NCBI RefSeq assembly: GCF_024347615.1
Contig: NZ_AP025508.1
Location: forward strand, 1,984,001-2,048,000
From: Vibrio splendidus
GTDB taxonomy: Bacteria; Pseudomonadota; Gammaproteobacteria; Enterobacterales; Vibrionaceae
Direction: 5' to 3'
Length of the DNA: 64,000 nucleotides
Numbering within the stretch: the stretch's first letter is position 1; the number at the start of each line of letters is the position of its first letter. Shown here one piece after another: positions 36,130-45,487 of this stretch. The notes beneath the pieces are model-generated. The model saw nothing but the letters and a program-made list of their open reading frames with translations, had not been told where the DNA came from and ran no database searches. Made by a program: the position numbers and the translations under genes.

Positions 36130-38124
36130 CTATTTCTTGATCATATCCAGCATGATAGCAACAGACTCATCAAGATAAGCATCCGGGGCTTCATAGTCTT
36201 TAGGAATATCATCTAACGTTTTAAATGCCTCTAATTTAGCGGCTTTTTGACGTTGGTTGATACGATCTAGACGAAGCGTATCCGCATCATCGCTCTCTTG
36301 CTGACGTACCTTTTCATTCAAAGAAAGGTCGTTATCGTCTTTATCTGCCTTATATTTTTCAATATCTTGCGCGATAAAGCCGAATTCCATGTCAGTAGCA
36401 ATGCGAGCTTGATGTTGGGCAGTCAAAGCAATTATTTCTTCATCGTTACGCTGTAACACTGAATAATTTGCTTTATCAATACTGTCCCAAGGCAGAGCAT
36501 TATCTTCAACACTTTCACCAGTATCAGCAGGATCAATTGGCGTTGGGTAAGCAATATCAGGTACTACACCTTTGTTTTGCGTACTGCCACCATTGATTCG
36601 ATAGAATTTCTGGATTGTGTATTGAACGTAGCCCAACTCTTTATCGAATAAATCATAGATATGATTCAAAGAGCGATGTTGTTGCACCGTTCCTTTACCG
36701 AAAGAGTTTTCTCCAAGAATGATTGCACGACCGTAATCTTGCATCGCTGCCGCAAAGATCTCAGAGGCTGAAGCACTGTAGCGATTGACCAATACCGTTA
36801 GTGGGCCTTGGTAACTAATTTCGCCATCAGTATCACTGTTCACTTTGACACGACCGTAGCTATCACGCACCTGAACAACCGGTCCCTCTTTGATAAACAA
36901 ACCAGAGAGTTCAGTTGCTTCAGTGAGTGCACCACCACCGTTGTTTCTCAGATCAACAATAATGCCTTCAACACCTTGCCCTTTAAGCTCAGTGATCAGT
37001 TTGTCTGTATCTTTAGAAAGACCAACATAGAAGCTTGGTACTTCTAGTACACCAATCTTCTTGCCATCTTTCTCGATAACTTCTGACTTAACAGCGCGGT
37101 CTTCTAAACGAATCTTATCGCGTACAATTGTGACAACGTGACTTTTTGCATCTTTACCATCTGGCAGGATCTGTAGCTTAACTTTGGTCCCTTTCGGTCC
37201 TTTGATTAATTGCACTACATCGTCTAAACGCCAGCCGATAACATCAACAATCTCTTCGCCATATTGACCGACACCAACAATACGATCGCCGTCGCTCAAT
37301 TGTTTGCTGTTTGACGCAGGGCCACCAGCAACGAGAGATCGAATAACGGTGTAGTCGTCAGTCATCTGAAGTACAGCACCAATACCTTCTAGAGATAGAT
37401 TCATCTCTGATTGGAATTGCTCTGCATTTCTTGGAGAGAGGTAGCTGGTGTGAGGATCAACTTCACGCGCAAATGCGTTCATGTAGATTTGGAAAGCATC
37501 TTCATTATGCGATTGCGTGATACGCTTCATCGCATTGTTGTAACGCTTTTCCAAAACTTCTTGAATCTCTGGCCATTCTTTACCAGTAAGTTTTAGATTC
37601 AACGCATCGTATTTAACACGCTTCCTCCAAAGCTCATTCACTTCGGCGATATCTTTCGGCCATTCCGCTTCATTGCGATTGAGCTCAATACTTTCATCGG
37701 TATCAAACTTAATCTCAGTGTCTAGCAAAGACAGCGCATACTGAAAACGTTCAAAACGCTTCTGCATAGAAAGATTATAAACATCGAAAGCAATCTGGTT
37801 ATTACCCGCTTTCAGCTGATCATCAATTTGAACAGATGATGAGGAGAAAGAGTCAATATCAGCTTGAGTGAAGATATTACGATTATAATCCAGCATCTCT
37901 AAATAACGATTAAAGATAGCTTGAGAGAAATCATCGTTGAGATTGAAGTGTTTATAGTGAGAACGAGTAAATCGAGAAGTAACACGTTTACTAGCAGTTT
38001 CGTGTTGGGCCTCAGGAACGAGTAAAGGTAAATCGTCCTGATCTAATTTGGCTTCAAGAGCCTGAGCTGAAGCTGCTAGACAAAAGCTAGCAGCAATCAG
38101 TGTCAATTTTGAACGGCATTTCAT
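36130..38124 (-). CDS. prc: Carboxy-terminal processing protease Prc (Tsp)
   Basis: Periplasmic serine protease that degrades or trims proteins from the C-terminus, including murein hydrolases. The 664 residues have a signal peptide (to about residue 23), an N-terminal helical domain, a PDZ domain (about 235-320, LEGIGAVLQ), and the Ser/Lys catalytic region with SASASEIFAAAMQDYG and GKGTVQ. A C-terminal DUF3340-type region follows. It starts 17 bases after the proQ stop, so the genes form an operon, as in E. coli. AAGGAG is followed by a small inverted repeat before the ATG. Confidence 0.96.
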   Translation of the reverse strand: MKCRSKLTLIAASFCLAASAQALEAKLDQDDLPLLVPEAQHETASKRVTSRFTRSHYKHFNLNDDFSQAIFNRYLEMLDYNRNIFTQADIDSFSSSSVQIDDQLKAGNNQIAFDVYNLSMQKRFERFQYALSLLDTEIKFDTDESIELNRNEAEWPKDIAEVNELWRKRVKYDALNLKLTGKEWPEIQEVLEKRYNNAMKRITQSHNEDAFQIYMNAFAREVDPHTSYLSPRNAEQFQSEMNLSLEGIGAVLQMTDDYTVIRSLVAGGPASNSKQLSDGDRIVGVGQYGEEIVDVIGWRLDDVVQLIKGPKGTKVKLQILPDGKDAKSHVVTIVRDKIRLEDRAVKSEVIEKDGKKIGVLEVPSFYVGLSKDTDKLITELKGQGVEGIIVDLRNNGGGALTEATELSGLFIKEGPVVQVRDSYGRVKVNSDTDGEISYQGPLTVLVNRYSASASEIFAAAMQDYGRAIILGENSFGKGTVQQHRSLNHIYDLFDKELGYVQYTIQKFYRINGGSTQNKGVVPDIAYPTPIDPADTGESVEDNALPWDSIDKANYSVLQRNDEEIIALTAQHQARIATDMEFGFIAQDIEKYKADKDDNDLSLNEKVRQQESDDADTLRLDRINQRQKAAKLEAFKTLDDIPKDYEAPDAYLDESVAIMLDMIKK

Positions 38125-38141
38125 GCGTAGGAGTATCTCCT

Positions 38142-38765
38142 TTAAGCGCGCAAGTGCTCCGCTTTAACAACCATTTGTAGGCCGTTTGCTAACTGAACAC
38201 GCACATCTTCCTTATTGATTTCAACAATGGTCGCAGCCATGTTTCCTGTACCCATGTTCACATTTACTTCTTTGCCAGCGATGAATTCGTCAGCGTTCAA
38301 AGCGCGTGTTTCTACAGGCTTTTCTACTTTCGGTGCTTTAGGCGCTTGACGACGAGGCTGTTGAGCTTTCTTCGCCTTAGCTTTCGCTTTGCCTTCTTCA
38401 CGAGCTTTCTGTGCTTGTTCTTTACGACGAGCCTGAACTTTCGCTTTGCTTTCTGCAAGTGTAGCTTTAGCGTGCTCAACGTGCTCTTCTTCTAACGTGC
38501 CACACGTGTTGCCGTCTAGGTCAACACGATCTGCGCCAGCTTTTACGCCGTGCAGGTAACGCCATGATGATGTGTACTGTCTTAACGCTGCACGAAGCTG
38601 AGTCTTACTTACTTTTTCGTCTTCATTTAGACGTTCAGCAAGATCTTGAAAAATACCAATTTTAAGTGGTTTTGCTTCACCTTCTAGAGTAAAGCATTTA
38701 GGGAAACATTCAGCAATATATGCGATAACTTCTTTGCTGTTTTTTAACTTTTCAGTGTTTTCCAT
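38142..38765 (-). CDS. proQ: RNA chaperone ProQ
   Basis: Global RNA-binding protein that stabilises sRNAs and mRNAs. The 207 residues show an N-terminal FinO/ProQ domain (about 5-118, with [15 protein letters not shown] and [22 protein letters not shown]), a Lys-, Ala- and Arg-rich linker (about 119-160), and a C-terminal Tudor-like domain (about 165-207). It is followed directly by prc. In E. coli it also neighbours letB. Confidence 0.96.
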   Translation of the reverse strand: MENTEKLKNSKEVIAYIAECFPKCFTLEGEAKPLKIGIFQDLAERLNEDEKVSKTQLRAALRQYTSSWRYLHGVKAGADRVDLDGNTCGTLEEEHVEHAKATLAESKAKVQARRKEQAQKAREEGKAKAKAKKAQQPRRQAPKAPKVEKPVETRALNADEFIAGKEVNVNMGTGNMAATIVEINKEDVRVQLANGLQMVVKAEHLRA

Positions 38766-38862
38766 GTGGGTTCCTGGTTTTTGCGGTTTTCCGCGAGCAT
38801 TAAGAAAATATTTTTACGTATTATAGAGAGATGCTTGGGAAAAACCACAGTAAGAGAATAAT

Positions 38863-39354
38863 TTATGCCTTGTTCGCGTGCGAATTAAGCACCTTTTCCA
38901 CTTCAGCCATAAAAAATGTCAATCCGTCTTCATCAATTTGAGAAAAACGACCAATATTTGGACTATCGATATCAAGAACACCCACAACTTTGCCATCGAT
39001 AGAGAATGGAATAACGATTTCTGAGTTACTTGCAGCGTCACAAGCGATGTGACCTTCGAACTCATGCACATCATGAATACGCTGAACTGTGTTTGTCGCA
39101 ACCGCAGTTCCACACACACCGCGCCCTACCGGAATTCGAACGCAAGCAGGTTGACCTTGGAATGGACCCAGTACTAGTTCGTCTTTTTCCTTAGCTAGGT
39201 CTTGCTTGATTAAATAGAAACCCGCCCAATTCAGTTCATCCAATTCCATGAATAATAATGAACTAATATTTGCAAGATTTGCAATTAGATCGGTTTCAGA
39301 TTCAATTAATGCAACGGCTTGTTTGGTTAAGCGTTGGTAATGTTCTATTTTCAT
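38863..39354 (-). CDS. msrC: Free methionine-(R)-sulfoxide reductase (GAF domain)
   Basis: Reduces free methionine-(R)-sulfoxide in the cytoplasm. The 163 residues form one GAF domain with the three reactive cysteines of this family: ACVRIP, GVCGTA and IACDAAS, followed by SEIVIP. The ATG at 39354 has GGAAG 5 bases upstream; a TTG four codons earlier is not needed. It is upstream of proQ and prc (YebR position in E. coli) and divergent from the ABC exporter gene. Confidence 0.93.
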   Translation of the reverse strand: MKIEHYQRLTKQAVALIESETDLIANLANISSLLFMELDELNWAGFYLIKQDLAKEKDELVLGPFQGQPACVRIPVGRGVCGTAVATNTVQRIHDVHEFEGHIACDAASNSEIVIPFSIDGKVVGVLDIDSPNIGRFSQIDEDGLTFFMAEVEKVLNSHANKA

Positions 39355-39443
39355 ATTAACTTCCAATTAAATTGAGACTTCCATTATCAAGAGAACGCAG
39401 TAAAATGCGGCCATCAAACTAAATAGGACTTATTCTCATTAGA

Positions 39444-41240
39444 ATGAACAATTCAGAAGACACTATTAGCCGTTCTTGGTTGATAACTCAAGTAAAAAAA
39501 CACAAGTCCAAATTACTGTTTGCTAACTTTGTTGCCATTATTGCAACCTTAATTAGTGTCCCTATCCCTCTGCTTATGCCACTCATGGTCGACGAAGTTT
39601 TGCTTGATAAGCCAGCTTCAGGGTTAGAGATGATGAATCACCTACTTCCAGTCTCGCTGCAAACCCCAACTGGCTATATTGCTCTTACTCTCTTGTTGGT
39701 TATCCTGATGCGCTCTGCTAGCCAAGCGTTGAATATTCTACAAGGTCGTCAATTTACTTTGGTTTCCAAAACGATCACCTACCAAATGCGTAGCAAGATG
39801 ATCGATAAACTTGGCCGCATTAGCATCCGACAATACGAGACCAAAGGCAGCGGCGGGATTAATGCTCACCTTATTACAGACATAGAGACTATTGATAAGT
39901 TCATTGGCTCGACTCTTTCTAAATTTATCATCAGCTTCTTAACGGTGCTGGGTACCGCTATCGTCTTACTATGGTTAGAGTGGCGTTTAGGGCTGTTCAT
40001 TCTACTGGTCAATCCTGTTGTTATTTATTTTTCTCGTAAACTCGGTAGCCGTGTTAAACACCTCAAGAAATACGAGAATCAGTCTTTTGAGCGTTTTCAG
40101 AATCGCCTAGTTGAGACTTTAGATGGCATCTATCAACTTCGTGCCGCTAACAAAGAGCGTATCTTTCTCGATGAACTGAAAGTTCAAGCAAACCAAGTAA
40201 GAATCGATGCCGATAAATACGCGTGGCAATCTGAAGCCGCAGGTCGAGTGTCCTTTTTATTGTTTCTATTAGGTTTTGAACTGTTCCGTGCTGTGGCAAT
40301 GCTGATGGTATTATTTAGTGATTTAACCATTGGCCAAATTTTCGCAGTATTCGGCTATTTGTGGTTCATGCTAGGCCCTGTTCAAGAGTTGTTAGGGATT
40401 CAGTTTTCGTGGTATAGCGCGAAGGCAGCGCTTCAACGTATTAACGACCTACTGCTACTTGAAGAAGAGCATCGTCCGGTGAGTAAAGTAAACCCGTTCA
40501 ATGAACATCAAGAAGTGACCGTCGATATTGAAGATGTTACATTCTCTTACACATTAGAAAACACTGTTTTAAATAGGCTATCCTTACACATACCTGCGGG
40601 TAAAAAGGTCGCTCTAGTCGGTGCCAGTGGCGGAGGTAAATCGACATTAATACAGTTACTGATTGGGGTTTATCAAGCCGACTCTGGTTGTATTCGTTAT
40701 AACGGTGAAACAACGGACGACATCAGCTTTGATGTAATTCGTAATCAAATTGCCGTTGTTTTACAGCAACCTATACTTTTTAATGACACATTGAGGCATA
40801 ATCTGACCCTCGGCGCCGAATACGATGAAATGTCGCTATGGCGTGCGCTTGAAGTGTCTCAGATGCAAGATGTGATTAAGCAGCTAAGTAACGGTTTGGA
40901 TACTCAAATTGGTAGGAATGGCGTTCGACTGTCTGGTGGTCAACGACAACGCTTAGCGATCGCCCGCATGGTGCTGAGTAATCCTAAGTTTGTTATTCTT
41001 GACGAAGCGACATCTGCACTGGATACAGCAACAGAGTCAGCACTGCATAAAGCACTAAGCGAGTTTTTGAAAGATCGCACAACTTTGATAGTGGCTCATC
41101 GATTATCAGCGGTGAAACAGGCCGATCTAATCTATGTTTTAGAAGATGGGCAAGTCACACAGACGGGAACGCATGGTGAATTGGTTGAACAACAAGGACT
41201 ATATCAAACACTCTATGGCAGTGTGCAATCGCACGCCTGA
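39444..41240 (+). CDS. ABC exporter, fused permease and ATPase
   Basis: A 598-residue half-transporter of the MsbA-type fold. Six membrane helices occupy about residues 20-320. The ATPase domain (about 355-590) has Walker A GASGGGKST, Q-loop VLQQPILF, signature LSGGQRQR, Walker B FVILDEATSALD and H-loop IVAHRL. The substrate is unknown; lipids, peptides or drugs are all possible. It is inserted between msrC and letA compared with E. coli, in the same direction as letAB, with about 90 bases to letA, so a link to lipid transport is possible but unproven. Confidence 0.9.
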   Translation: MNNSEDTISRSWLITQVKKHKSKLLFANFVAIIATLISVPIPLLMPLMVDEVLLDKPASGLEMMNHLLPVSLQTPTGYIALTLLLVILMRSASQALNILQGRQFTLVSKTITYQMRSKMIDKLGRISIRQYETKGSGGINAHLITDIETIDKFIGSTLSKFIISFLTVLGTAIVLLWLEWRLGLFILLVNPVVIYFSRKLGSRVKHLKKYENQSFERFQNRLVETLDGIYQLRAANKERIFLDELKVQANQVRIDADKYAWQSEAAGRVSFLLFLLGFELFRAVAMLMVLFSDLTIGQIFAVFGYLWFMLGPVQELLGIQFSWYSAKAALQRINDLLLLEEEHRPVSKVNPFNEHQEVTVDIEDVTFSYTLENTVLNRLSLHIPAGKKVALVGASGGGKSTLIQLLIGVYQADSGCIRYNGETTDDISFDVIRNQIAVVLQQPILFNDTLRHNLTLGAEYDEMSLWRALEVSQMQDVIKQLSNGLDTQIGRNGVRLSGGQRQRLAIARMVLSNPKFVILDEATSALDTATESALHKALSEFLKDRTTLIVAHRLSAVKQADLIYVLEDGQVTQTGTHGELVEQQGLYQTLYGSVQSHA

Positions 41241-41248
41241 TATTTATT

Positions 41249-41292
41249 GTTCTAGGGACTTAAATCAGTGTAGTTCTAGGCATTTAAATCAG
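41249..41292. repeat. Two 20-bp direct repeats
   Basis: GTTCTAGGGACTTAAATCAG and GTTCTAGGCATTTAAATCAG (two differences), separated by 4 bases, between the ABC exporter and letA. Confidence 0.8.
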
Positions 41293-41320
41293 CTTAAAAG
41301 TCTGATTAGTGTTTCAACTT

Positions 41321-41340
41321 GGGAGGTCGCGTGACCTCCC
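41321..41340 (+). promoter_or_regulatory. Perfect stem covering the letA ribosome site and start
   Basis: GGGAGGTC and GACCTCCC form an 8-bp stem around GCGT. The left arm is the ribosome site and the GTG start at 41331 spans the loop and the right arm. No T-run follows, so it is not a terminator; it should lower or gate letA translation. Confidence 0.6.
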
Positions 41341-42674
41341 CATCCGAAACCAACTCTTTATCGACTCAGCACCAGTTGTCAACTGAGTCTCCGTTGACAA
41401 CTAAGTCTACGTTAGCAACTAAGTCTCCGTTAAGAACCGAGCACCAGTGCGACAGCAGCTCTGTACGTCTGTGTCAAGGCTGCGAACTCCCCGTTGATAA
41501 AATGGAGATCCCTCTGGGGAAATCCGCATATTGTCCAAGGTGTGGCACCCAGCTTTACCGAGGCGGTACACCTAGCCTGTCTGGAAACCTAGCAATCGCG
41601 ATTACCTGCTTATTGCTATTTATCCCCTCACACTTTTTTGAATTTATCAGTATTCGTCTTATTGGCGTCATGATACCTGCGACGTTACCATCAGGTGTCT
41701 TTACTTTAATGGGTGAAGGCTTCCCTCTACTAGGCCTACTCATCCTATTCTGTAGTTCGATCGCCCCGTTACTCGTTTGTACCTCTGTACTCGTCACTCA
41801 TGCAGCACTGCGCTTTAAGATTTTCACGCCATTTAGGTATGCGTTATCCATCATCCAGACATTAAAGCATTGGATGATGTTGGATGTATTTCTGGTAAGT
41901 TTGGCTGTCTCATGCTTCAAACTGCAGGATTACTCCGATATTTTTGTCGGCCCTGGTTTAGTTGGATTGATTTTACTGCAGCTTTTCAGTGTATTACTGG
42001 TAAGCCGTATCAGTGTGCGTCGCTATTGGGAAGCTTGGGCTCAAGAGTCTGATTACTCTTTTGTAGAAAGTAAGAACGTACACTGCCACAACTGCCATCT
42101 TTCTCAACCTGAAGGTCATACTTGCGTACGTTGTCACCATGACTTATATCACCGTAAGCCCTACTCTATACAGAAGACATGGGCTCTATTGTTTGCTGCG
42201 TCAGTGGCTATCGTACCAGCCAACGTTATTCCTATTTCTATCCTTATTACAAACGGACAAAGGTTAGAAGACACGATAATTTCTGGTGTCGCTTCGCTAA
42301 TCAATAGCGACATGTATGGCATCGCAGCGATCATTTTTATTGCCAGTATCGTCGTGCCTGTTGCGAAAATACTTGGCCTAACGTACATCTTAATTTGTAT
42401 CAAGATGAAGCGCGCGGTTTACCACAGGCAGCGCATGACCATCTATTTCATTGTGAAGTGGGTGGGAAAATGGTCGGTGATGGATCTGTTCGTTATTTCG
42501 ATCATGATGACCTTGGTCGACCGTGGACAGATTTTAAACTTTACACCAGGTTATGGTGCAGTCGCTTTTGGTGTCGTTGTTGTTCTCACGATGCTGGCAG
42601 CGGAAAGCTTAGATCCTAGGCTAATTTGGGATAACTACACCTCTAAAGATGAGTCAGTGAATGAACAACGATAA
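41331..42674 (+). CDS. letA: LetA (YebS), PqiA-family membrane protein
   Basis: Inner-membrane partner of LetB in lipid transport between the membranes. It has two PqiA-type domains, each with a zinc-ribbon-like cysteine pair set (CQGC/CPRC near residues 50-75, CHNC/CVRC near 250-265) and about four helices. The GTG at 41331 follows GGGAGG by 4 bases and gives 447 residues; a TTG four codons earlier is less likely. The N-terminus carries five hexapeptide repeats (LSTQHQ, LSTESP, LTTKST, LATKSP, LRTEHQ). The stop overlaps letB by 14 bases. Confidence 0.9.
   Translation: MTSPSETNSLSTQHQLSTESPLTTKSTLATKSPLRTEHQCDSSSVRLCQGCELPVDKMEIPLGKSAYCPRCGTQLYRGGTPSLSGNLAIAITCLLLFIPSHFFEFISIRLIGVMIPATLPSGVFTLMGEGFPLLGLLILFCSSIAPLLVCTSVLVTHAALRFKIFTPFRYALSIIQTLKHWMMLDVFLVSLAVSCFKLQDYSDIFVGPGLVGLILLQLFSVLLVSRISVRRYWEAWAQESDYSFVESKNVHCHNCHLSQPEGHTCVRCHHDLYHRKPYSIQKTWALLFAASVAIVPANVIPISILITNGQRLEDTIISGVASLINSDMYGIAAIIFIASIVVPVAKILGLTYILICIKMKRAVYHRQRMTIYFIVKWVGKWSVMDLFVISIMMTLVDRGQILNFTPGYGAVAFGVVVVLTMLAAESLDPRLIWDNYTSKDESVNEQR
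41358..41447. repeat. In-frame tandem array, 5 x 18 bp, in letA
   Basis: Five adjacent 18-base units beginning TTATCGACT, TTGTCAACT, TTGACAACT, TTAGCAACT and TTAAGAACC encode five related hexapeptides just before the first zinc ribbon of LetA. Copies are diverged but keep the frame. Confidence 0.88.
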
Positions 42675-45318
42675 CCAATCACAAACATCATATTCACCAG
42701 AAGTAAGAAAAAACAAAGGCATCTCACCTTTGTGGATTCTGCCGATATTAACCGTCGCCTTAGCCGGTTGGTTGGTCATGAAATCGATACACGATGCAGG
42801 GCAACGTGTGCAGATATACTTCTCAGATGCCGCAGGTTTAGTCGCAGGTCGAACAACGATTCGTTACCAAGGATTAGAGGTGGGTATGGTACGCGACATC
42901 ACCTTGTCAAAAGATTTATCGAGTATCTATGTCGATGCTGACATCTACCCAGAAGCGAAAAAGTTACTTTCAAAGGGCACACGTTTCTGGCTCGTAAAAC
43001 CAACGGCGAGTTTGTCTGGTATCTCAGGGTTAGACGCGCTTGTTTCGGGTAACTACATTGCTATTCATCCTAGCGAAACCAAAGAAGAACCAGAAACCGT
43101 TTTCCAAGCCCTAGAATCGTCCCCTTCTGATTTACTCGCTTCTGAAGGTTTGAACATTTCACTGACGACCAAAGATCTGGGCGGTGTGTCTGTTGGCTCT
43201 CAAATCGTTTATCGTAAAATTCCAATTGGTGAGGTTTACAACTACCAGTTAAACGACAACGCGAAGTCCGTTACGATCCAAGCGTCGATTAAAGATGAAT
43301 ACAGCCATATCATTACCGACCAAAGTCGTTTTTGGAATGTCAGTGGTTTAGGTGCAAGTATTGGTTTTTCTGGTGTTGATGTTCGTTTAGAGAGCCTAAG
43401 TGCATTGCTTGGTGGTTCAATTGCAGTTGACTCTCCCGGAGAAGGTCAGCCCGTCGAGATGAACACCAAGTTCAAGCTCTACCCAGATTTGAAAACCGCC
43501 GGTCGTGGCATCTCTATCAAGATCGCCGTGCCAGATGACAACAAGATCAGCGCAACAGGCGCTCCAATCATGTATCGAGGCATCGAAATAGGTCAGATCA
43601 CTGATTTATCTTTAAGCGAAGGTCGCGAAAACGTGGTTGCATCTGCCGCTATCCAACCGGCATTCAGCGACTTTTTAAATAGCGGGAGTAAATTCGTTTT
43701 AGAAGAAGCTGAATTGTCACTCACTGGTATGAAAAACATTGCCAACTTAGTGACAGGTAACTTTTTAACCTTGGTACCGGGCGAAGGTGAAAAAGCGCGT
43801 CGATTTACTGCGATTCGTAAAAACGAGTTCAGTCAGGAACAAGAAAAGTCAGTCGCGATTCGCTTAACATCGAACAATTCATTCGGATTAGATGTCGGTA
43901 CACAACTGCTCTACAAAGGCATTGCCGTTGGCTCTATCATTCAAGTTGGCTTAGTTGATGGTGTTGGCACTGGCTCTGACAAGCACGAAGTGTTTATGGA
44001 TGCGCTTATCGATAACGAATATGCGCACCTAATCAAAAGCCACAACCGTTTCTTTGTGACAGGCAGTGCGACCGCAGAGCTGACCGAATCAGGTCTAAGT
44101 GTTACGGTTCCACCGGCAAAGCAGCTTCTTACTGGCTCGATCAGCTTTGTGAGTGAAGGTAAACCTGAAGCTCGAACTGACTACCAACTTTTCCAAAGCA
44201 AATCGTTAGCAGAAATCGCTAAGTTTAATCAGTCAGGATCAAAGACGCTTTCGTTATTTGCTAGTGAGTTACCTTCAATTTCTAAAGGCAGCCCACTGCT
44301 CTACCGTAACCTACAAGTGGGTAGTATTTCGGATTTTCAGCTTGCAGATGGTGGTGTAAGAATCAAAGTCACGATCGAAAATCGTTACACGCACTTACTC
44401 AATAAACATACCGTTTTCTGGAACCGCTCAGGCGTTGAGATTGATGCTTCGCTATCGGGTATTAGTATTAAAGCAGCACCCGTTAAAACGCTAATTCAAG
44501 GTGGCATTGCTTTTGATTCGCTTCCCGGTATAGACAATAAGCTTGGCGATGTGTGGAAGCTGTACAAAGATTCTAAATCCGCTCGAAAATTTGGCCGCGC
44601 GATTACGATTACCTCTTCTGGCGATCAAGAAGTCAGCAAGGGTATGGCGATCAAATACCAAGGTGTCACTGTTGGTGAGGTTACTTTGGTGATTCCTAAC
44701 TTCAACAAAGGCGGCATTGAAATTACCGCGCGAATCTTACCGGAGTACGTTGACAAAATTGCCGTGGCGAACAGTCACTTCTGGTTGGCAGAACCTGAGA
44801 TCGGCCTTAATGGCATCAAAAACGTCTCTGCGCTTCTCTCTAAGCACATCAACGTAGATCCGGGCAATGGTGACAGAAGTACGAAATTTAAGCTTAGCAA
44901 AGGACCAGTGCAGCCTGAAGGCAAGATATTCCAGCTACAAAGCGAAACGCGAGGCTCGGTGTCTGAAGGCACGCCTATCCTATTCCGTGAGCTAGAAATC
45001 GGTAGTGTTATCGATGTTCAACTAGGCGAGTTTGCTGACCGCATCATCTCTACGATTCAAATAGAACCTGACTACGCGTATCTGATCCGCGCAAACACTG
45101 TGTTCTGGAACGTGTCGGGTGTCGATGTTTCTATCGGTCTCTCTGGTGCAAACATCAAAGCAGGAACGGTAGACAGTTTATTAAGAGGCGGAATTACCTT
45201 CTCAACACCACCGACGAGTGAACTTCAGCCTGTGGCAAGCGAAGATCAGTCTTTCTATCTATACCCTCAAGCAGAAGATGAGTGGAAGTCATGGAGAACC
45301 GCGATTCCTCGCCCATAG
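42661..45318 (+). CDS. letB: LetB (YebT), seven-domain MCE protein
   Basis: Forms a long hexameric tunnel for lipids across the periplasm. The 885 residues have one N-terminal membrane helix (about 20-40) and seven MCE domains that I count from their repeated I-Y-G-E/Q-VG motifs: near residues 50, 165, 280, 400, 520, 650 and 765. E. coli LetB also has seven. The start lies inside the end of letA, so translation is coupled. A terminator follows at 45379. Confidence 0.96.
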   Translation: MNNDNQSQTSYSPEVRKNKGISPLWILPILTVALAGWLVMKSIHDAGQRVQIYFSDAAGLVAGRTTIRYQGLEVGMVRDITLSKDLSSIYVDADIYPEAKKLLSKGTRFWLVKPTASLSGISGLDALVSGNYIAIHPSETKEEPETVFQALESSPSDLLASEGLNISLTTKDLGGVSVGSQIVYRKIPIGEVYNYQLNDNAKSVTIQASIKDEYSHIITDQSRFWNVSGLGASIGFSGVDVRLESLSALLGGSIAVDSPGEGQPVEMNTKFKLYPDLKTAGRGISIKIAVPDDNKISATGAPIMYRGIEIGQITDLSLSEGRENVVASAAIQPAFSDFLNSGSKFVLEEAELSLTGMKNIANLVTGNFLTLVPGEGEKARRFTAIRKNEFSQEQEKSVAIRLTSNNSFGLDVGTQLLYKGIAVGSIIQVGLVDGVGTGSDKHEVFMDALIDNEYAHLIKSHNRFFVTGSATAELTESGLSVTVPPAKQLLTGSISFVSEGKPEARTDYQLFQSKSLAEIAKFNQSGSKTLSLFASELPSISKGSPLLYRNLQVGSISDFQLADGGVRIKVTIENRYTHLLNKHTVFWNRSGVEIDASLSGISIKAAPVKTLIQGGIAFDSLPGIDNKLGDVWKLYKDSKSARKFGRAITITSSGDQEVSKGMAIKYQGVTVGEVTLVIPNFNKGGIEITARILPEYVDKIAVANSHFWLAEPEIGLNGIKNVSALLSKHINVDPGNGDRSTKFKLSKGPVQPEGKIFQLQSETRGSVSEGTPILFRELEIGSVIDVQLGEFADRIISTIQIEPDYAYLIRANTVFWNVSGVDVSIGLSGANIKAGTVDSLLRGGITFSTPPTSELQPVASEDQSFYLYPQAEDEWKSWRTAIPRP

Positions 45319-45378
45319 AGTGAATCCTCAGAAGCTCCATGCAAATTAATACAGCTTAACGAAGATTAATTCTTCATC

Positions 45379-45408
45379 AAAATGCAGCCATTCGGCTGCA
45401 TTTTTGTT
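45379..45408 (+). terminator. letAB terminator
   Basis: AAATGCAGCC and GGCTGCATTT around ATTC, followed by TTTTTGTTG, about 60 bases past letB. Confidence 0.9.
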
Positions 45409-45487
45409 GTTTGCCGTAAATATGGTTTAGGACGACCTCATTTTGCTTTAAACTCCCCGCATTAATGCAATAATTCGAGATACTCTT

